A stretch of 64,000 bases of DNA. It comes from Flavobacteriales bacterium (GTDB lineage Bacteria; Bacteroidota; Bacteroidia; Flavobacteriales_F; PHOS-HE28). Position 1 is the first letter of the stretch. The number at the start of each line of letters is the position of its first letter. Location of the stretch: positions 62,001 to 126,000 of the forward strand of contig JADKFY010000011.1 in NCBI GenBank assembly GCA_016717305.1, read 5' to 3'. Positions 1 to 9,011 of the stretch are shown piece after piece. The notes under the pieces were generated by a model. It did not search any database. It was not told where the DNA came from and worked only from the letters and a program-made list of their open reading frames with translations. The translations under genes were made by a program, and so were the position numbers.

Positions 1-467
1 CGGACATGAATGTCATGAGCCCTGTGGAGGTCGAGGCCCGACACGAGATCAAACTGCACAATTACACCTTGAAGATCCAGATCGAAAGTAGGGTGGTGGG
101 CGACCTGGCGCAGAACCATATCATCCCGACCGCGATCTCCTATCAGAACCGTTTGCTGGAGAATGTCCTCGGCCTACGTGCCGTGCTCGGCGAGGCCGGT
201 GCGAAAAAGGCGAGTTCCACCCAAGTGAAGTTGATCGAGGAGATCAGTGAACACCTCGGCACGGTGAAGGTTTTGGTGGACCAGATGATCGAGGCTCGTA
301 AAAAGGCCAACACCAAAGTAGAAGCGCGTGACAAGGCCATTTCGTACTGCGACACGGTGAAGCCCTACTTGGATAAGATCCGTTACCACGTGGACAAGCT
401 GGAACTTCTTGTGGATGATGAACTTTGGCCATTACCAAAGATGCGGGAACTGTTGTTCACTCGTTAG
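1..467 (+). CDS. glnN: Glutamine synthetase type III, C-terminal part (left-truncated)
   Basis: The gene enters from the left edge, so only about the last 155 codons are seen. The reading frame is already open before the first ATG at 6, which is therefore unlikely to be the start. The C-terminal pattern (IQIESRVVGD, HIIPTAISYQN, then YLDKIRYHVDKLELLVDDE and a terminal MRELLFTR) matches the helical C-terminal domain that is specific to dodecameric type III glutamine synthetases of Bacteroidota. The family makes glutamine from glutamate, ammonia and ATP in the cytoplasm. The catalytic domain lies outside the window, so activity cannot be judged. The 204 bases that follow before the next gene show no clear terminator. 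Confidence 0.88.
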   Translation, partial: DMNVMSPVEVEARHEIKLHNYTLKIQIESRVVGDLAQNHIIPTAISYQNRLLENVLGLRAVLGEAGAKKASSTQVKLIEEISEHLGTVKVLVDQMIEARKKANTKVEARDKAISYCDTVKPYLDKIRYHVDKLELLVDDELWPLPKMRELLFTR

Positions 468-671
468 GGGCCTATACACTGAGTTCAGGTTATCGTCCGA
501 GCTTACGTTCATGACTGATGATCAGTTCCTTGGATGTATCGGGATAGGGGAGATATGAATGTCTTTATGCGTTAATGCCTTGGATCTTTTGAGTTCTTCC
601 TTTCACGTTCGGCAAATCGATATATCTTCGCCCGGAACCCGAAAAGGGGTCACACCATCCATTCGAACCAG

Positions 672-2651
672 ATGACAACAAGCAAGTTCCTGGCAAGCCT
701 TTTCCTTAGCGTGGCATGTTTCTCCAGTGCCATGGCGCAAGGCAAACTCGCACAAGAGGCAGATGAAGCATTCAAGAAGGGTTTCTATTTCAACGCAATA
801 GAGCTTTACAAGAAGGCTTATACGGTTGAGAAGCAAGCCAGCACGAAAGCTGAACTGATCTTCAAAGTGGGCGAGGCCTACCGTACGCTCGGGGATGCGG
901 AACAAGCTGCCGTTTGGTACGAAAAGGCCAACAAGGCCCAGTACACCGACCCTGTCACCTACCTGTACATCGGCGATATGCTAAAGCAACAGGGCAAGTA
1001 TGCCGATGCCATTGCCGCCTACAACCGATTCAAGGAAAAGAAGCCCGGGGACATGCGTGCGGAGGCTGGGATTTCCGAAAGCCAACAAGCTCAGGCTTGG
1101 AAGGATGCACCCACCCGGTATAGTGTGGACCCGGAGGTACTGTTGAACAGTCCTCAGTATGATTTTACACCCGGATTCGCGGACAAGAAGAACGAACTGG
1201 TGGTGTACACCAGCACTCGCCCTGGATCCACGGGTGTGGAGACCGACCAGATCATCGGTGAAAGCTTCAGTGACCTGTTCACGAGCAGCCGCGACCGTTT
1301 GGGAAAGTGGAGCGAACCAGTGAAATTGCCAAGTGTGATCAATACCGCCGGTAATGAAGGTGCGCCCATCTTCAATGAAAAACGCAACCTGATGTACTTC
1401 ACCCGTTGTCCAATGGAGAAGAAGAAGGTCTTCGGCTGCGATATATGGATGAGCAAAAAAGTCGGGAACAACTATTCGGAGCCCGTCATCTTGCCGCTTC
1501 GGCCAGAGAAGAACGATACCATTACGATCGGCCATCCGGCACTCAACAAGGAGGAGACCGCATTGATCTTCGCAAGTGACATGAAATGGCCCGGACACAA
1601 AGGGGGCAAGGACCTTTACATGGTCAAGCTCGACAAGGACGGCAACACCGTTGGTGCACCGACCAATCTTGGAGCTGATATCAACACCGTCAAGGATGAC
1701 ATGTTCCCATTTGTGCGCGAGGACGGTGCGTTGTACTTCGCCAGCAATGGACGCGCAAGCATGGGCGGTTTGGATATCTACCGAGCAGAGAAAGCCGGTG
1801 AATCCGGTTGGAGCGCGGTGAGCAACTTGCAATCACCGATCAACAGTTCTTCCGATGACTTTGGTATAGCCTTCGAAGGTGCTGAAGAACGTGGGTTCTT
1901 CACCAGTAATCGCCCTGGTGGAAAAGGCATGGATGATATCTGGCGTTTCTACTTGCCGGATATGGTCTTCGGCTTGCAAGGAACAGCATACGATAAGCTC
2001 ACAGGACAGCCACTTTCCGGCGCAACGATCAGCGTTGTGGGTACGAATGGCAGTAACTTCAGTGCGATCACTGACGACAACGGTGGTTTCTCCTTCGTAG
2101 AGAACGGGAAGGACCGTTACATCAAGGAGAATACCACGTACAGTATCTTGGCCGAAAAGGAAGGGTATTTGGTCGTAAAGGACCAAGCTACCACTGTTGG
2201 CTTGAACGAGAGCACCACCTTCGTGAAGGAGTACTTCCTCCAACCAGCCAGCAAAGTGGATGTGATCAACCTGCCTGAAGTGCAATACGATCTCGGAAAG
2301 TTCGAGCTACGGCCAGAGGGCAAGGATTCGCTGGAAACCCTTTATCAGACATTGGTGGACAACGAGAAGATCATCATCGAGCTTTCTGCCCATACAGATA
2401 CACGTGATTCCGATGCTCGGAACTTGACCCTTTCACAGAACCGTGCGCAAAGCTGCGTGAACTACTTGGTCACTAAAGGCATTGACCCAGTGCGCATGGT
2501 GGCCAAAGGCTATGGCGAAACCAAGCCAAGGATCACCGATGCTCAGATCAAGGCCATGAAGACCGAGGAGGAACGCGAAGCGGCACACCAGCAGAACCGC
2601 CGTACCGAATTCCGCGTACTCAGTTACGATTTCGTGCCAAAGGCCAATTAG
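672..2651 (+). CDS. PorE-like OmpA-family protein (TPR, beta-propeller, regulatory-like domain, OmpA)
   Basis: This is a 659-residue exported protein. Residues 1-22 form a signal peptide ending SSAMAQ. Residues 25-128 contain tetratricopeptide repeats. Residues about 165-430 hold PD40/WD40-like propeller repeats (for example DLFTSSRD, ALYFASNGRASMGGLDIY, GFFTSNRPGGKGMDDIW). Residues 437-525 look like a carboxypeptidase-regulatory-like domain (PLSGATISV). Residues 535-650 are an OmpA-type peptidoglycan-binding domain (AHTDTRDSDARN, RRTEFRVL). This domain order is that of PorE, a T9SS component thought to anchor the secretion complex to peptidoglycan. It also occurs in other flavobacterial OmpA proteins, so the exact role is inferred. 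The T9SS substrates encoded at the right end of the window make the assignment attractive. A hairpin terminator follows directly. Confidence 0.8.
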   Translation: MTTSKFLASLFLSVACFSSAMAQGKLAQEADEAFKKGFYFNAIELYKKAYTVEKQASTKAELIFKVGEAYRTLGDAEQAAVWYEKANKAQYTDPVTYLYIGDMLKQQGKYADAIAAYNRFKEKKPGDMRAEAGISESQQAQAWKDAPTRYSVDPEVLLNSPQYDFTPGFADKKNELVVYTSTRPGSTGVETDQIIGESFSDLFTSSRDRLGKWSEPVKLPSVINTAGNEGAPIFNEKRNLMYFTRCPMEKKKVFGCDIWMSKKVGNNYSEPVILPLRPEKNDTITIGHPALNKEETALIFASDMKWPGHKGGKDLYMVKLDKDGNTVGAPTNLGADINTVKDDMFPFVREDGALYFASNGRASMGGLDIYRAEKAGESGWSAVSNLQSPINSSSDDFGIAFEGAEERGFFTSNRPGGKGMDDIWRFYLPDMVFGLQGTAYDKLTGQPLSGATISVVGTNGSNFSAITDDNGGFSFVENGKDRYIKENTTYSILAEKEGYLVVKDQATTVGLNESTTFVKEYFLQPASKVDVINLPEVQYDLGKFELRPEGKDSLETLYQTLVDNEKIIIELSAHTDTRDSDARNLTLSQNRAQSCVNYLVTKGIDPVRMVAKGYGETKPRITDAQIKAMKTEEEREAAHQQNRRTEFRVLSYDFVPKAN

Positions 2652-2668
2652 ATAGACGTACTCAAAGA

Positions 2669-2703
2669 AGAGCATTCGCCCAATGGCGGGTGCTCTTTTT
2701 GTT
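2669..2703 (+). terminator. Rho-independent terminator after the PorE-like gene
   Basis: A 12-bp stem (2669-2680 with 2685-2696, two G-U pairs) closes a CAAT loop and is followed by a T-rich run from 2697. It sits 17 bases after the stop codon and separates this gene from purM. Confidence 0.85.
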
Positions 2704-2777
2704 TGTAATGAAGAAGCATACCGTAGGGACGGAAGATCTTCCGCCCAAGGGTTGCAAGAAGATAAGAAGCAAGATCA

Positions 2778-3950
2778 ATGGCCTCAAGCCGATACGAAAA
2801 ACGTGGTGTTTCCTCTGGGAAGGAGGACGTTCACAAGGCCATTTCAAACTTGGACAAAGGCCTTTTCCCAAAAGCATTCTGCAAAGTGGTGGCCGATGAG
2901 CTTACCGGTAGCCCGGACCACTGCATCGTCATGCATGCCGATGGGGCTGGGACCAAATCAGCATTGGCCTATGCCTATTGGAAACAGACCGGTGACCTAA
3001 GTGTGTGGCGTGGGATCGCGCAAGATGCCGTGGTCATGAACTTGGACGATCTGCTCTGTGTGGGTGCAACGGACGGTATCCTATTGAGCAGTACGATCGG
3101 GCGCAACAAACGGCTGATCCCAGGGGAGGTGATCAGTGCCCTTATCGATGGAACGGAAGAATTCCTCTTGAAAATGCGGGAGCTTGGTATTGGGATCCAA
3201 AGTACCGGTGGCGAAACAGCCGATGTGGGTGATCTAGTTCGCACAGTGATCGTGGACAGCACCGTCGTCTGCCGCATGGAACGAAAGAACGTGATCGACA
3301 ACGCAAATATCCAACCAGGCGATGTGATCGTAGGCCTCGCCAGCTATGGTCAGGCCACTTACGAAAGCGCATACAATGCGGGAATGGGAAGCAATGGCCT
3401 TACCAGTGCCCGGCATGATGTGTTCAACAAAGAGGTTGGAACGGCTTTTCCAGAGACCTTCGACCCATTGACCCCACAAGATCTCGTGTATTGTGGCCAA
3501 GCCAATTTGACCGATCCGTTGTCAGGGACACCATTGGACTTCGGCAAGGCCGTGCTTTCGCCCACAAGAACCTATGCTCCTGTGGTGGCCGCCGTGTTCC
3601 AAGCCATGCGTGGGCGGATCCATGGCATGGTGCATTGCAGCGGAGGAGCTCAGACCAAAGTGTTGCATTTTGTTGATGGACTGCGCATCATCAAGGACGA
3701 TCTGTTCACGGTTCCTCCACTTTTTGAAGCTATCCAGGGAATGAGCGGAACCTCGTGGGAGGAAATGTACCGCGTATTCAATATGGGTCATCGTATGGAG
3801 TTCTATGTGCCGGAAGAAGCCACAGCGGAGCTGATCGCCATTTCCCATTCGTTCAATGTACAGGCACAGGTCATTGGTCGGGTGGAAGCAGCGCCCAACA
3901 AAGAAGTCGTTCTTACATCACCCGCTGGTCAGTTCACCTATACCAGCTAG
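2778..3950 (+). CDS. purM: Phosphoribosylformylglycinamidine cyclo-ligase
   Basis: AIR synthetase catalyses the ATP-dependent ring closure that makes 5-aminoimidazole ribonucleotide in purine synthesis (cytoplasm). The protein is 390 residues, the long form found in Bacteroidota (the proteobacterial form is about 345). Family signatures are present: an N-terminal RYEKRGVSSGKEDVH, a MHADGAGTKSALAY segment, IAQDAVVMNLDDLLCVGA, and the glycine-rich STGGETADVGDLVRT. The ATG at 2778 places these motifs where they fall in homologues. The next gene, prfA, starts 33 bases downstream with no terminator between them, so the two are probably co-transcribed. Confidence 0.95.
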   Translation: MASSRYEKRGVSSGKEDVHKAISNLDKGLFPKAFCKVVADELTGSPDHCIVMHADGAGTKSALAYAYWKQTGDLSVWRGIAQDAVVMNLDDLLCVGATDGILLSSTIGRNKRLIPGEVISALIDGTEEFLLKMRELGIGIQSTGGETADVGDLVRTVIVDSTVVCRMERKNVIDNANIQPGDVIVGLASYGQATYESAYNAGMGSNGLTSARHDVFNKEVGTAFPETFDPLTPQDLVYCGQANLTDPLSGTPLDFGKAVLSPTRTYAPVVAAVFQAMRGRIHGMVHCSGGAQTKVLHFVDGLRIIKDDLFTVPPLFEAIQGMSGTSWEEMYRVFNMGHRMEFYVPEEATAELIAISHSFNVQAQVIGRVEAAPNKEVVLTSPAGQFTYTS

Positions 3951-3983
3951 TTGTTGCGCGGTGCAAGTCGCTGCCCCCATGCC

Positions 3984-5066
3984 ATGAACTCCCTCCTTTC
4001 CAAACTCTCCACTTTGCACGATCGGCGTGAAGAGATCGGTAAACAGCTTGCTGATCCAAGCGTGATAGCAGATCAGAAACGCTTTGTGGAACTGAATCGC
4101 ACCTACCGCGACCTGGAACCCATTGACGACGCATTTTTCCGTTTTCGGCAGATGCATGATGATCTGGACGGAGCGGAGCTTATGCTACGTACTGAGAAGG
4201 ACGCCGACATGCTTGAAATGGCACGGACCGAGCGCGATTCGATGCGTGATTCGATCGTGGCCATGGAAGAAGAGGTTCGTGTGATGCTGGTGCCGAAGGA
4301 CCCGAATGATGCCCGCAATTGCACCATGGAACTGAGGGCCGGGACCGGAGGGGACGAGGCCAGCTTGTTCGCCGGGGATCTCTTTCGCATGTACACACGT
4401 TTTTGCGAGGAACGTGGTTGGAAAGTGGAAGTGGCCGATGTGAGCGAAGGCACCGTAGGCGGGTATAAGGAAGTGGTCTTCAATGTGATCGGCGATGGAG
4501 CATACGGAGTGCTCAAGTTCGAGGCCGGCGTCCATCGGGTACAACGCGTGCCTAGCACCGAAGCGAGCGGACGGATCCACACCAGTGCCGCAACCGTGAA
4601 CGTGTTACCTGAAGCAGAGGACACCGACGTGGACCTGAAGGACAGTGATGTAAAGATGGAGACCGCGCGCAGCGGTGGTGCCGGGGGCCAGAATGTGAAC
4701 AAGGTGGAGACCAAGGTCCGTCTCACCCACTTGCCGACGGGCATGGTGGTCATGTGCCAAACGGAGCGCAACCAACTCGGCAACCGGCACAAGGCCATGC
4801 AAATGCTGCGCACCAAGTTGTATGAAGAAAAGGTGCGCGCGTCGGAAGCTGAATTGGCGGCTCATCGCAAGAGCCAAGTCAGCAGCGGCGATCGAAGTGC
4901 GAAGATCCGGACGTATAATTTTCCGCAGAGCCGCGTAACGGACCACCGCATTGAATTCACCGTACACAACCTGCCTCAGGTGCTGAACGGCGATCTGCAC
5001 GAGTTGATCGATGCGCTCCAACTTGCCGAACGGACGGAGAAATTGAAAGCCGAATCGGGGATCTGA
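3984..5066 (+). CDS. prfA: Peptide chain release factor 1
   Basis: RF1 recognises UAA and UAG stop codons and triggers peptide release on the ribosome. The protein is 360 residues if started at the ATG at 3984. The frame is open further up to 3951, but that stretch is not RF-like and lacks an ATG. The universal GGQ loop is visible (SGGAGGQNVNK, about residue 232), as are the N-terminal coiled-coil domain and the C-terminal RTYNFPQSRVTDHR. The codon-recognition tripeptide lies in RVPSTEASGRIHTSAA and reads P-S-T, which fits the RF1 PxT pattern rather than the SPF of RF2. Upstream of it is purM and downstream is pyrF. Confidence 0.97.
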   Translation: MNSLLSKLSTLHDRREEIGKQLADPSVIADQKRFVELNRTYRDLEPIDDAFFRFRQMHDDLDGAELMLRTEKDADMLEMARTERDSMRDSIVAMEEEVRVMLVPKDPNDARNCTMELRAGTGGDEASLFAGDLFRMYTRFCEERGWKVEVADVSEGTVGGYKEVVFNVIGDGAYGVLKFEAGVHRVQRVPSTEASGRIHTSAATVNVLPEAEDTDVDLKDSDVKMETARSGGAGGQNVNKVETKVRLTHLPTGMVVMCQTERNQLGNRHKAMQMLRTKLYEEKVRASEAELAAHRKSQVSSGDRSAKIRTYNFPQSRVTDHRIEFTVHNLPQVLNGDLHELIDALQLAERTEKLKAESGI

Positions 5067-5176
5067 TCACGCTAAAAGGCGTTCAGTAAAGGTGGCTTCC
5101 CAAGCATGCATAGCATGGTAGATCATTTTTCGGGACCTACATATTGAGATCGATCACTAGTGTCGACCTTCGCGCC

Positions 5177-6004
5177 GTGACCCGGTCCCAACTCATATCC
5201 ATTATCCGTCGCAAGAGATCCTTGCTTTGTGTGGGCTTGGATACGGAAGAACATCTGTTGCCCGCCCACTTCAGGGAGGAGAGCCGTTCGGTTCGCGCCT
5301 ACAACGAGGCGATCGTGCAGGTCACTCATGACCTTGCGGTAGCCTACAAACTGAACTTGGCGTTCTACGAGGCCCAAGGTGATCAGGGATGGTTGGACCT
5401 TGAGGCCACGATCGCGTTCATCCGGAGCAGGAGCGATTGTTTCATCATCGCCGATGCAAAACGTGGGGATATCGGCAATACGGCTAGGAAATACGCCCAA
5501 GCGTTCTTCGAAAATCTCCAGGTGGATGCCGTTACTCTTTCACCCTACATGGGAAAGGACAGCATTACCCCGTTCCTTGGCAGTCCGGGAAAGTGGGCCA
5601 TTGTTCTGGGGGTGACCAGCAATGCCGGGGCAGATGACTTCCAATGCCTGCCCATGTACGGAGGAGGTACTTTATACGAGACCGTTATCCGCAAGACCGC
5701 GACTTGGGGCACCCCAGAAGACCTGATGTTCGTGGTCGGTGCGACGCGTCCGGAGATCTTGGCAAACGTTCGTGCCGAGGTGCCAGAACATTTTCTGCTG
5801 ATCCCGGGTGTAGGTGCCCAAGGCGGTAGTTTAGAGGAGGTGTTGAAGTTCGGCTTGAACAAACAAGGTGGGATGCTGATCAATAGTAGCCGCGGGATCC
5901 TCTTCGCTGGGAAGGAAACCGATGCCATTCCGGCCGCGCGCAATGCCGCACTGGAGCTGCAACGCCAAATGGAGCCCGCGTTAAAGGCGAAGGGCGTGAT
6001 CTGA
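5177..6004 (+). CDS. pyrF: Orotidine 5'-phosphate decarboxylase
   Basis: This enzyme catalyses the last step of UMP synthesis, decarboxylating OMP. The sequence shows the substrate-binding LLCVGLDTE near the N terminus and the catalytic lysine motif DAKRGDIGNT around residue 90. Further on are LSPYMGKDS and the phosphate-loop-like LIPGVGAQGG. The length of about 275 residues fits the long-type PyrF of Bacteroidota. The frame is open from a TTG at 5144, but the GTG at 5177 gives MTRSQLISIIRRKRS, which matches how homologues begin, so GTG is preferred. It follows prfA by 110 bases. Confidence 0.93.
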   Translation: MTRSQLISIIRRKRSLLCVGLDTEEHLLPAHFREESRSVRAYNEAIVQVTHDLAVAYKLNLAFYEAQGDQGWLDLEATIAFIRSRSDCFIIADAKRGDIGNTARKYAQAFFENLQVDAVTLSPYMGKDSITPFLGSPGKWAIVLGVTSNAGADDFQCLPMYGGGTLYETVIRKTATWGTPEDLMFVVGATRPEILANVRAEVPEHFLLIPGVGAQGGSLEEVLKFGLNKQGGMLINSSRGILFAGKETDAIPAARNAALELQRQMEPALKAKGVI

Positions 6005-6275
6005 CACGTTCCTCAGTGTAGACGGTCCATGTTTTGTTGGTTAAAGGACCATTCAATTGTTGAATGGAATTGGGATCCACGTGAAGAATGGGTACTTTAT
6101 CCGGCTTGCGATCGCCGTGAAAACTGTCCAGGTCATGCTACATCCATTCCCTTTCCAGCTCGCCCTAGCTGCTTGCCCAGTTCCTTCGCCAAATAGTGTC
6201 CATTCAGCAGCGCAAGGCCCCGGACCTTCGGTTCAACAGCCACGGAAGTATGAACAACCAGCAATTCATGTGCTG

Positions 6276-7571
6276 ATGGATCCGGCCTTTCCCTATGGAG
6301 AGGACCTCTTGCAATACGTTTGGGAACAACGGCTATTTGAACAGACCGAGTTAAGCACCACCGACGGTCTTTCGGTGGAAGTACTAAAAGCCGGACGCAT
6401 CCAGCACCACAGCGGACCGGACTTGGTCGATGCGCTGGTGCGGGTCGATGGTCAAGTGTGGGCCGGAAATGTTGAGGTACACGTGCGCTCCAGCGAATGG
6501 AATGCCCATGGCCATCAATTCGATCCGGCCTACGACAACGTCATTCTCCATGTGGTCTTTGAGCATGATTCCGAGGTCCGTACACGCAATGGGACCGTTC
6601 CACCAACAGTCGAGCTGATGAACCGAATTTCCATTCCCTGTCTTGAACAACACCAAACCTTGATGATGTCCAAGGAATTCGTGCCGTGTGCTCGCCAGAT
6701 CGTTCATGTGGACCAAGGGCGGATCGGTGTTTGGTTGGAGCGGGTACTTGTTGAACGGCTTGAACGAAAGTCCGCTGAGGTAGTGGCGCTTTATCTTCAA
6801 TTGGCAAAAGACCCGGCGGAAACATTTTACCATGTTCTGGCGCGGGCATTCGGGCTGAAGGTGAATGTTGAACCGTTCGGTATGTTGGCGCATGCCATGC
6901 CATTGCGGACCTTGTTGAAGTACCACGATGATCCACTTCGAACGGAAGCGCTGCTCTTTGGTCAAGCGGGGTTGCTACGCGTGGACCATGTTGACGAATA
7001 CCCGAGGCAGTTGCAAGCGGAACACGCGGCTTTGGCCGGTTTGCACGGGTTGCGCCCGGGGCCTGTAGCTGCGTGGAAATTCGCCCGGTTGCGTCCGATG
7101 AATTTTCCCACCGTACGGATAGCACAACTGGCACAGCTGCTTATGCGCAAAGATGGGATCAACGCGCTTCTTGAGGCTAGGGATTTGATGGAACTCCACC
7201 GGGTCCTAGATATTGGTACAAGCCCGTATTGGAATGACCGTTACACGTTCGATAGACCAAGTGCCCTGCGTGAGAAGCGTTTGGGCCGCGCAGGTTCAGA
7301 CCATTTGATCATCAATGCCGTGGTGCCGACTTTGTTCGCTCTGGGCCGTTTGCAAGGACGGCCGGAGCTGCGAGATCGCGCGCTCGGGCTGTTGGAGGCA
7401 CTTCCTGCTGAATCGAATACTGTGCTCCGCGAATGGGCCGCGATCGGTCAAGGTGCCAATTCCGCAGCACGTGGTCAGGCCTTGCTCGAATTGAGAAATT
7501 CATACTGTGCGCGACGTCGTTGCTTATCTTGCGGCGTTGGGAACCACTTGCTCAAGCGCTCCGTAGGTTGA
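6276..7571 (+). CDS. DUF2851 family protein
   Basis: This is a protein of unknown function in the DUF2851 family, found widely in Bacteroidota. Diagnostic segments are EDLLQYVWEQRLF near the start, HHSGPDLVDALVRVDGQVWAGNVEVHV, a conserved HVVFEHD, and a cysteine-containing tail (SYCARRRCLSCGVGNHLLK). The WAGNVEVH segment is the strongest family marker. An ATG at 6276 gives 431 residues, the usual length. The frame continues upstream to 6057, but the extra residues are proline- and glutamine-rich and look untranslated. A GTG at 6270 is an alternative start. No enzymatic role can be assigned. Confidence 0.88.
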   Translation: MDPAFPYGEDLLQYVWEQRLFEQTELSTTDGLSVEVLKAGRIQHHSGPDLVDALVRVDGQVWAGNVEVHVRSSEWNAHGHQFDPAYDNVILHVVFEHDSEVRTRNGTVPPTVELMNRISIPCLEQHQTLMMSKEFVPCARQIVHVDQGRIGVWLERVLVERLERKSAEVVALYLQLAKDPAETFYHVLARAFGLKVNVEPFGMLAHAMPLRTLLKYHDDPLRTEALLFGQAGLLRVDHVDEYPRQLQAEHAALAGLHGLRPGPVAAWKFARLRPMNFPTVRIAQLAQLLMRKDGINALLEARDLMELHRVLDIGTSPYWNDRYTFDRPSALREKRLGRAGSDHLIINAVVPTLFALGRLQGRPELRDRALGLLEALPAESNTVLREWAAIGQGANSAARGQALLELRNSYCARRRCLSCGVGNHLLKRSVG

Positions 7572-7597
7572 ACCTTGGCCCGACCGATCACCTTCAA

Positions 7598-7828
7598 ATG
7601 CTCCATTCCGTCAAGACATACTTCGAGCAGCAGGCCTTTGGCGTGTGTGAATGGTGGGCGAAGAAATTGAACGTGAAGACCGAACAGGTCAGACTTTCAT
7701 TCATCTACTTGAGCTTTATTACCGCAGGGGTGCATTTGGTGGCTTATTTGGTGATGGCATTCGTGCTGCAGCACAAAGAGCGGATCAAGCATCCGTTCCG
7801 GAAGCGCAGTACGGTGTGGGAACTGTGA
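7598..7828 (+). CDS. PspC-domain small membrane protein
   Basis: A 76-residue protein starting at the ATG at 7598. It reads as a PspC-type domain: FGVCEWWAKKLNVKTEQVRL followed by one hydrophobic helix (FIYLSFITAGVHLVAYLVMAF) and a basic tail. PspC domains are known from phage-shock and stress-response membrane proteins; in Bacteroidota short stand-alone copies are common and mostly uncharacterised. The start codon lies 27 bases after the DUF2851 stop, so it is probably in the same transcript. A longer in-frame start at 7433 would overlap the DUF2851 gene and is not supported. Confidence 0.8.
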   Translation: MLHSVKTYFEQQAFGVCEWWAKKLNVKTEQVRLSFIYLSFITAGVHLVAYLVMAFVLQHKERIKHPFRKRSTVWEL

Positions 7829-7919
7829 TCGGTAGTGCTCTGGTCCAGCCGTAACCAGCGATCCGACCGAACCTTACATTCGTTGCCGAGACCGATCCGG
7901 TAGTGGAAACGAGCAACTC

Positions 7920-8990
7920 ATGAGCCTATTGAGCAAGATCCCAAGACCATTCCATGGGGATGTGGTGGTTCGCCAAGAGCCTTGCCGGATCTGTGGTACT
8001 GCGGATGGCAAGCGGATCGGTGTGGTGGACTATTGGGATATCCGGACCAGTTCGGTCATTCTGTGCGGCCATTGTGGCCTTGCCCAACTGGACCCCATGC
8101 TCACCCATGAGGAGACTGCAAAGGGCTGCCTGGCTTATTACATCGAGGAATCCTTGCGGGTAACCCAGCATGAACACGAACGCAACCTGGTCCGCAATTA
8201 CCGCCGAGGGATCCACTTTGCACATACGTTGAAGCAGCGTGGCGCAAACCCGAAGGATGTACTGGAGATCGGCCCGGGTTCGGGCTATTTTCTGGAAGGG
8301 ATCAAGGCCGTTTTTCCGGAGATCGCCATTACCGTGATGGATGTGAACAAGGAGATCCTGGACTTCAATGCCCAACAGCACGGGTACCACACCATTCAAG
8401 CTACATTGGAAGAGCACAACGCCTCTCTGGATGCGCGCTTCGATCTTATCATTGCACGTGATATCCTTGAACATGTGGTGGATGTGGCCGCTGTGATCAA
8501 GAACCTTTCGGCCTACTGCAGGAAAGGTGGCCTCTTCCATTTCATAACCCCGAACGGGCACGAAGACGTTTGGAAGCACTACCTCACGTTCACTGACCTC
8601 CACAAGAACTCGGAATTGCTTATCAATCACGTGAATTACTTCGATGGAAAAGGGTTATTTGATTTCCTAGGCACCCAAGGCTTCACACCAGTGGAGTACT
8701 ACACATACAGGTTCAAAACGAGTTTGAAAGGAAAGGGCTGGAAGAGGGCCGCGGAATTGCGGGCAGCGGTGTCCAAGAAGTTGGAAGCGGACCCTTTCGT
8801 CAACGAGCGGATCCACGATGTGCAAGAGATGAGCTTCGACAAGAAGAAGGTCCTCAGTGCGTGGTACCTCAAGAACCCAGGAGGAACACTAGCCCGCTGG
8901 ATATGTGCCTTCCACCATGGCTATCTGCTCACATTGGACCCGTTCCACAATGTGGGGCACGAGATCCACGGTATCTTTAAACGGAACTGA
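7920..8990 (+). CDS. Class I SAM-dependent methyltransferase with N-terminal zinc-ribbon-like motif
   Basis: 356 residues. Two cysteine pairs near the N terminus (CRICG at about 22 and CGHC at about 50) suggest a zinc-binding knuckle, as in C-methyltransferases and related sugar methylases. The SAM-binding Rossmann motif I is VLEIGPGSGYFLEG (about residue 115), with an acidic residue at the end of strand 2 (VMDVNKE) and a motif IV-like DLIIARDILEHV. The substrate is not evident. It is the first of four plus-strand genes (methyltransferase, FAD oxidoreductase, GT87, RmlD-like) that could act together on a lipid or glycan, but that is inference from proximity only. Confidence 0.85.
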   Translation: MSLLSKIPRPFHGDVVVRQEPCRICGTADGKRIGVVDYWDIRTSSVILCGHCGLAQLDPMLTHEETAKGCLAYYIEESLRVTQHEHERNLVRNYRRGIHFAHTLKQRGANPKDVLEIGPGSGYFLEGIKAVFPEIAITVMDVNKEILDFNAQQHGYHTIQATLEEHNASLDARFDLIIARDILEHVVDVAAVIKNLSAYCRKGGLFHFITPNGHEDVWKHYLTFTDLHKNSELLINHVNYFDGKGLFDFLGTQGFTPVEYYTYRFKTSLKGKGWKRAAELRAAVSKKLEADPFVNERIHDVQEMSFDKKKVLSAWYLKNPGGTLARWICAFHHGYLLTLDPFHNVGHEIHGIFKRN

Positions 8991-9011
8991 ACCCTTTTTG
9001 GCAACCGCAAA

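Noticed and set aside
5067..5176. Possible small RNA or riboswitch before pyrF
   Set aside because: Only 110 bases with no convincing stem set or terminator-antiterminator pair.
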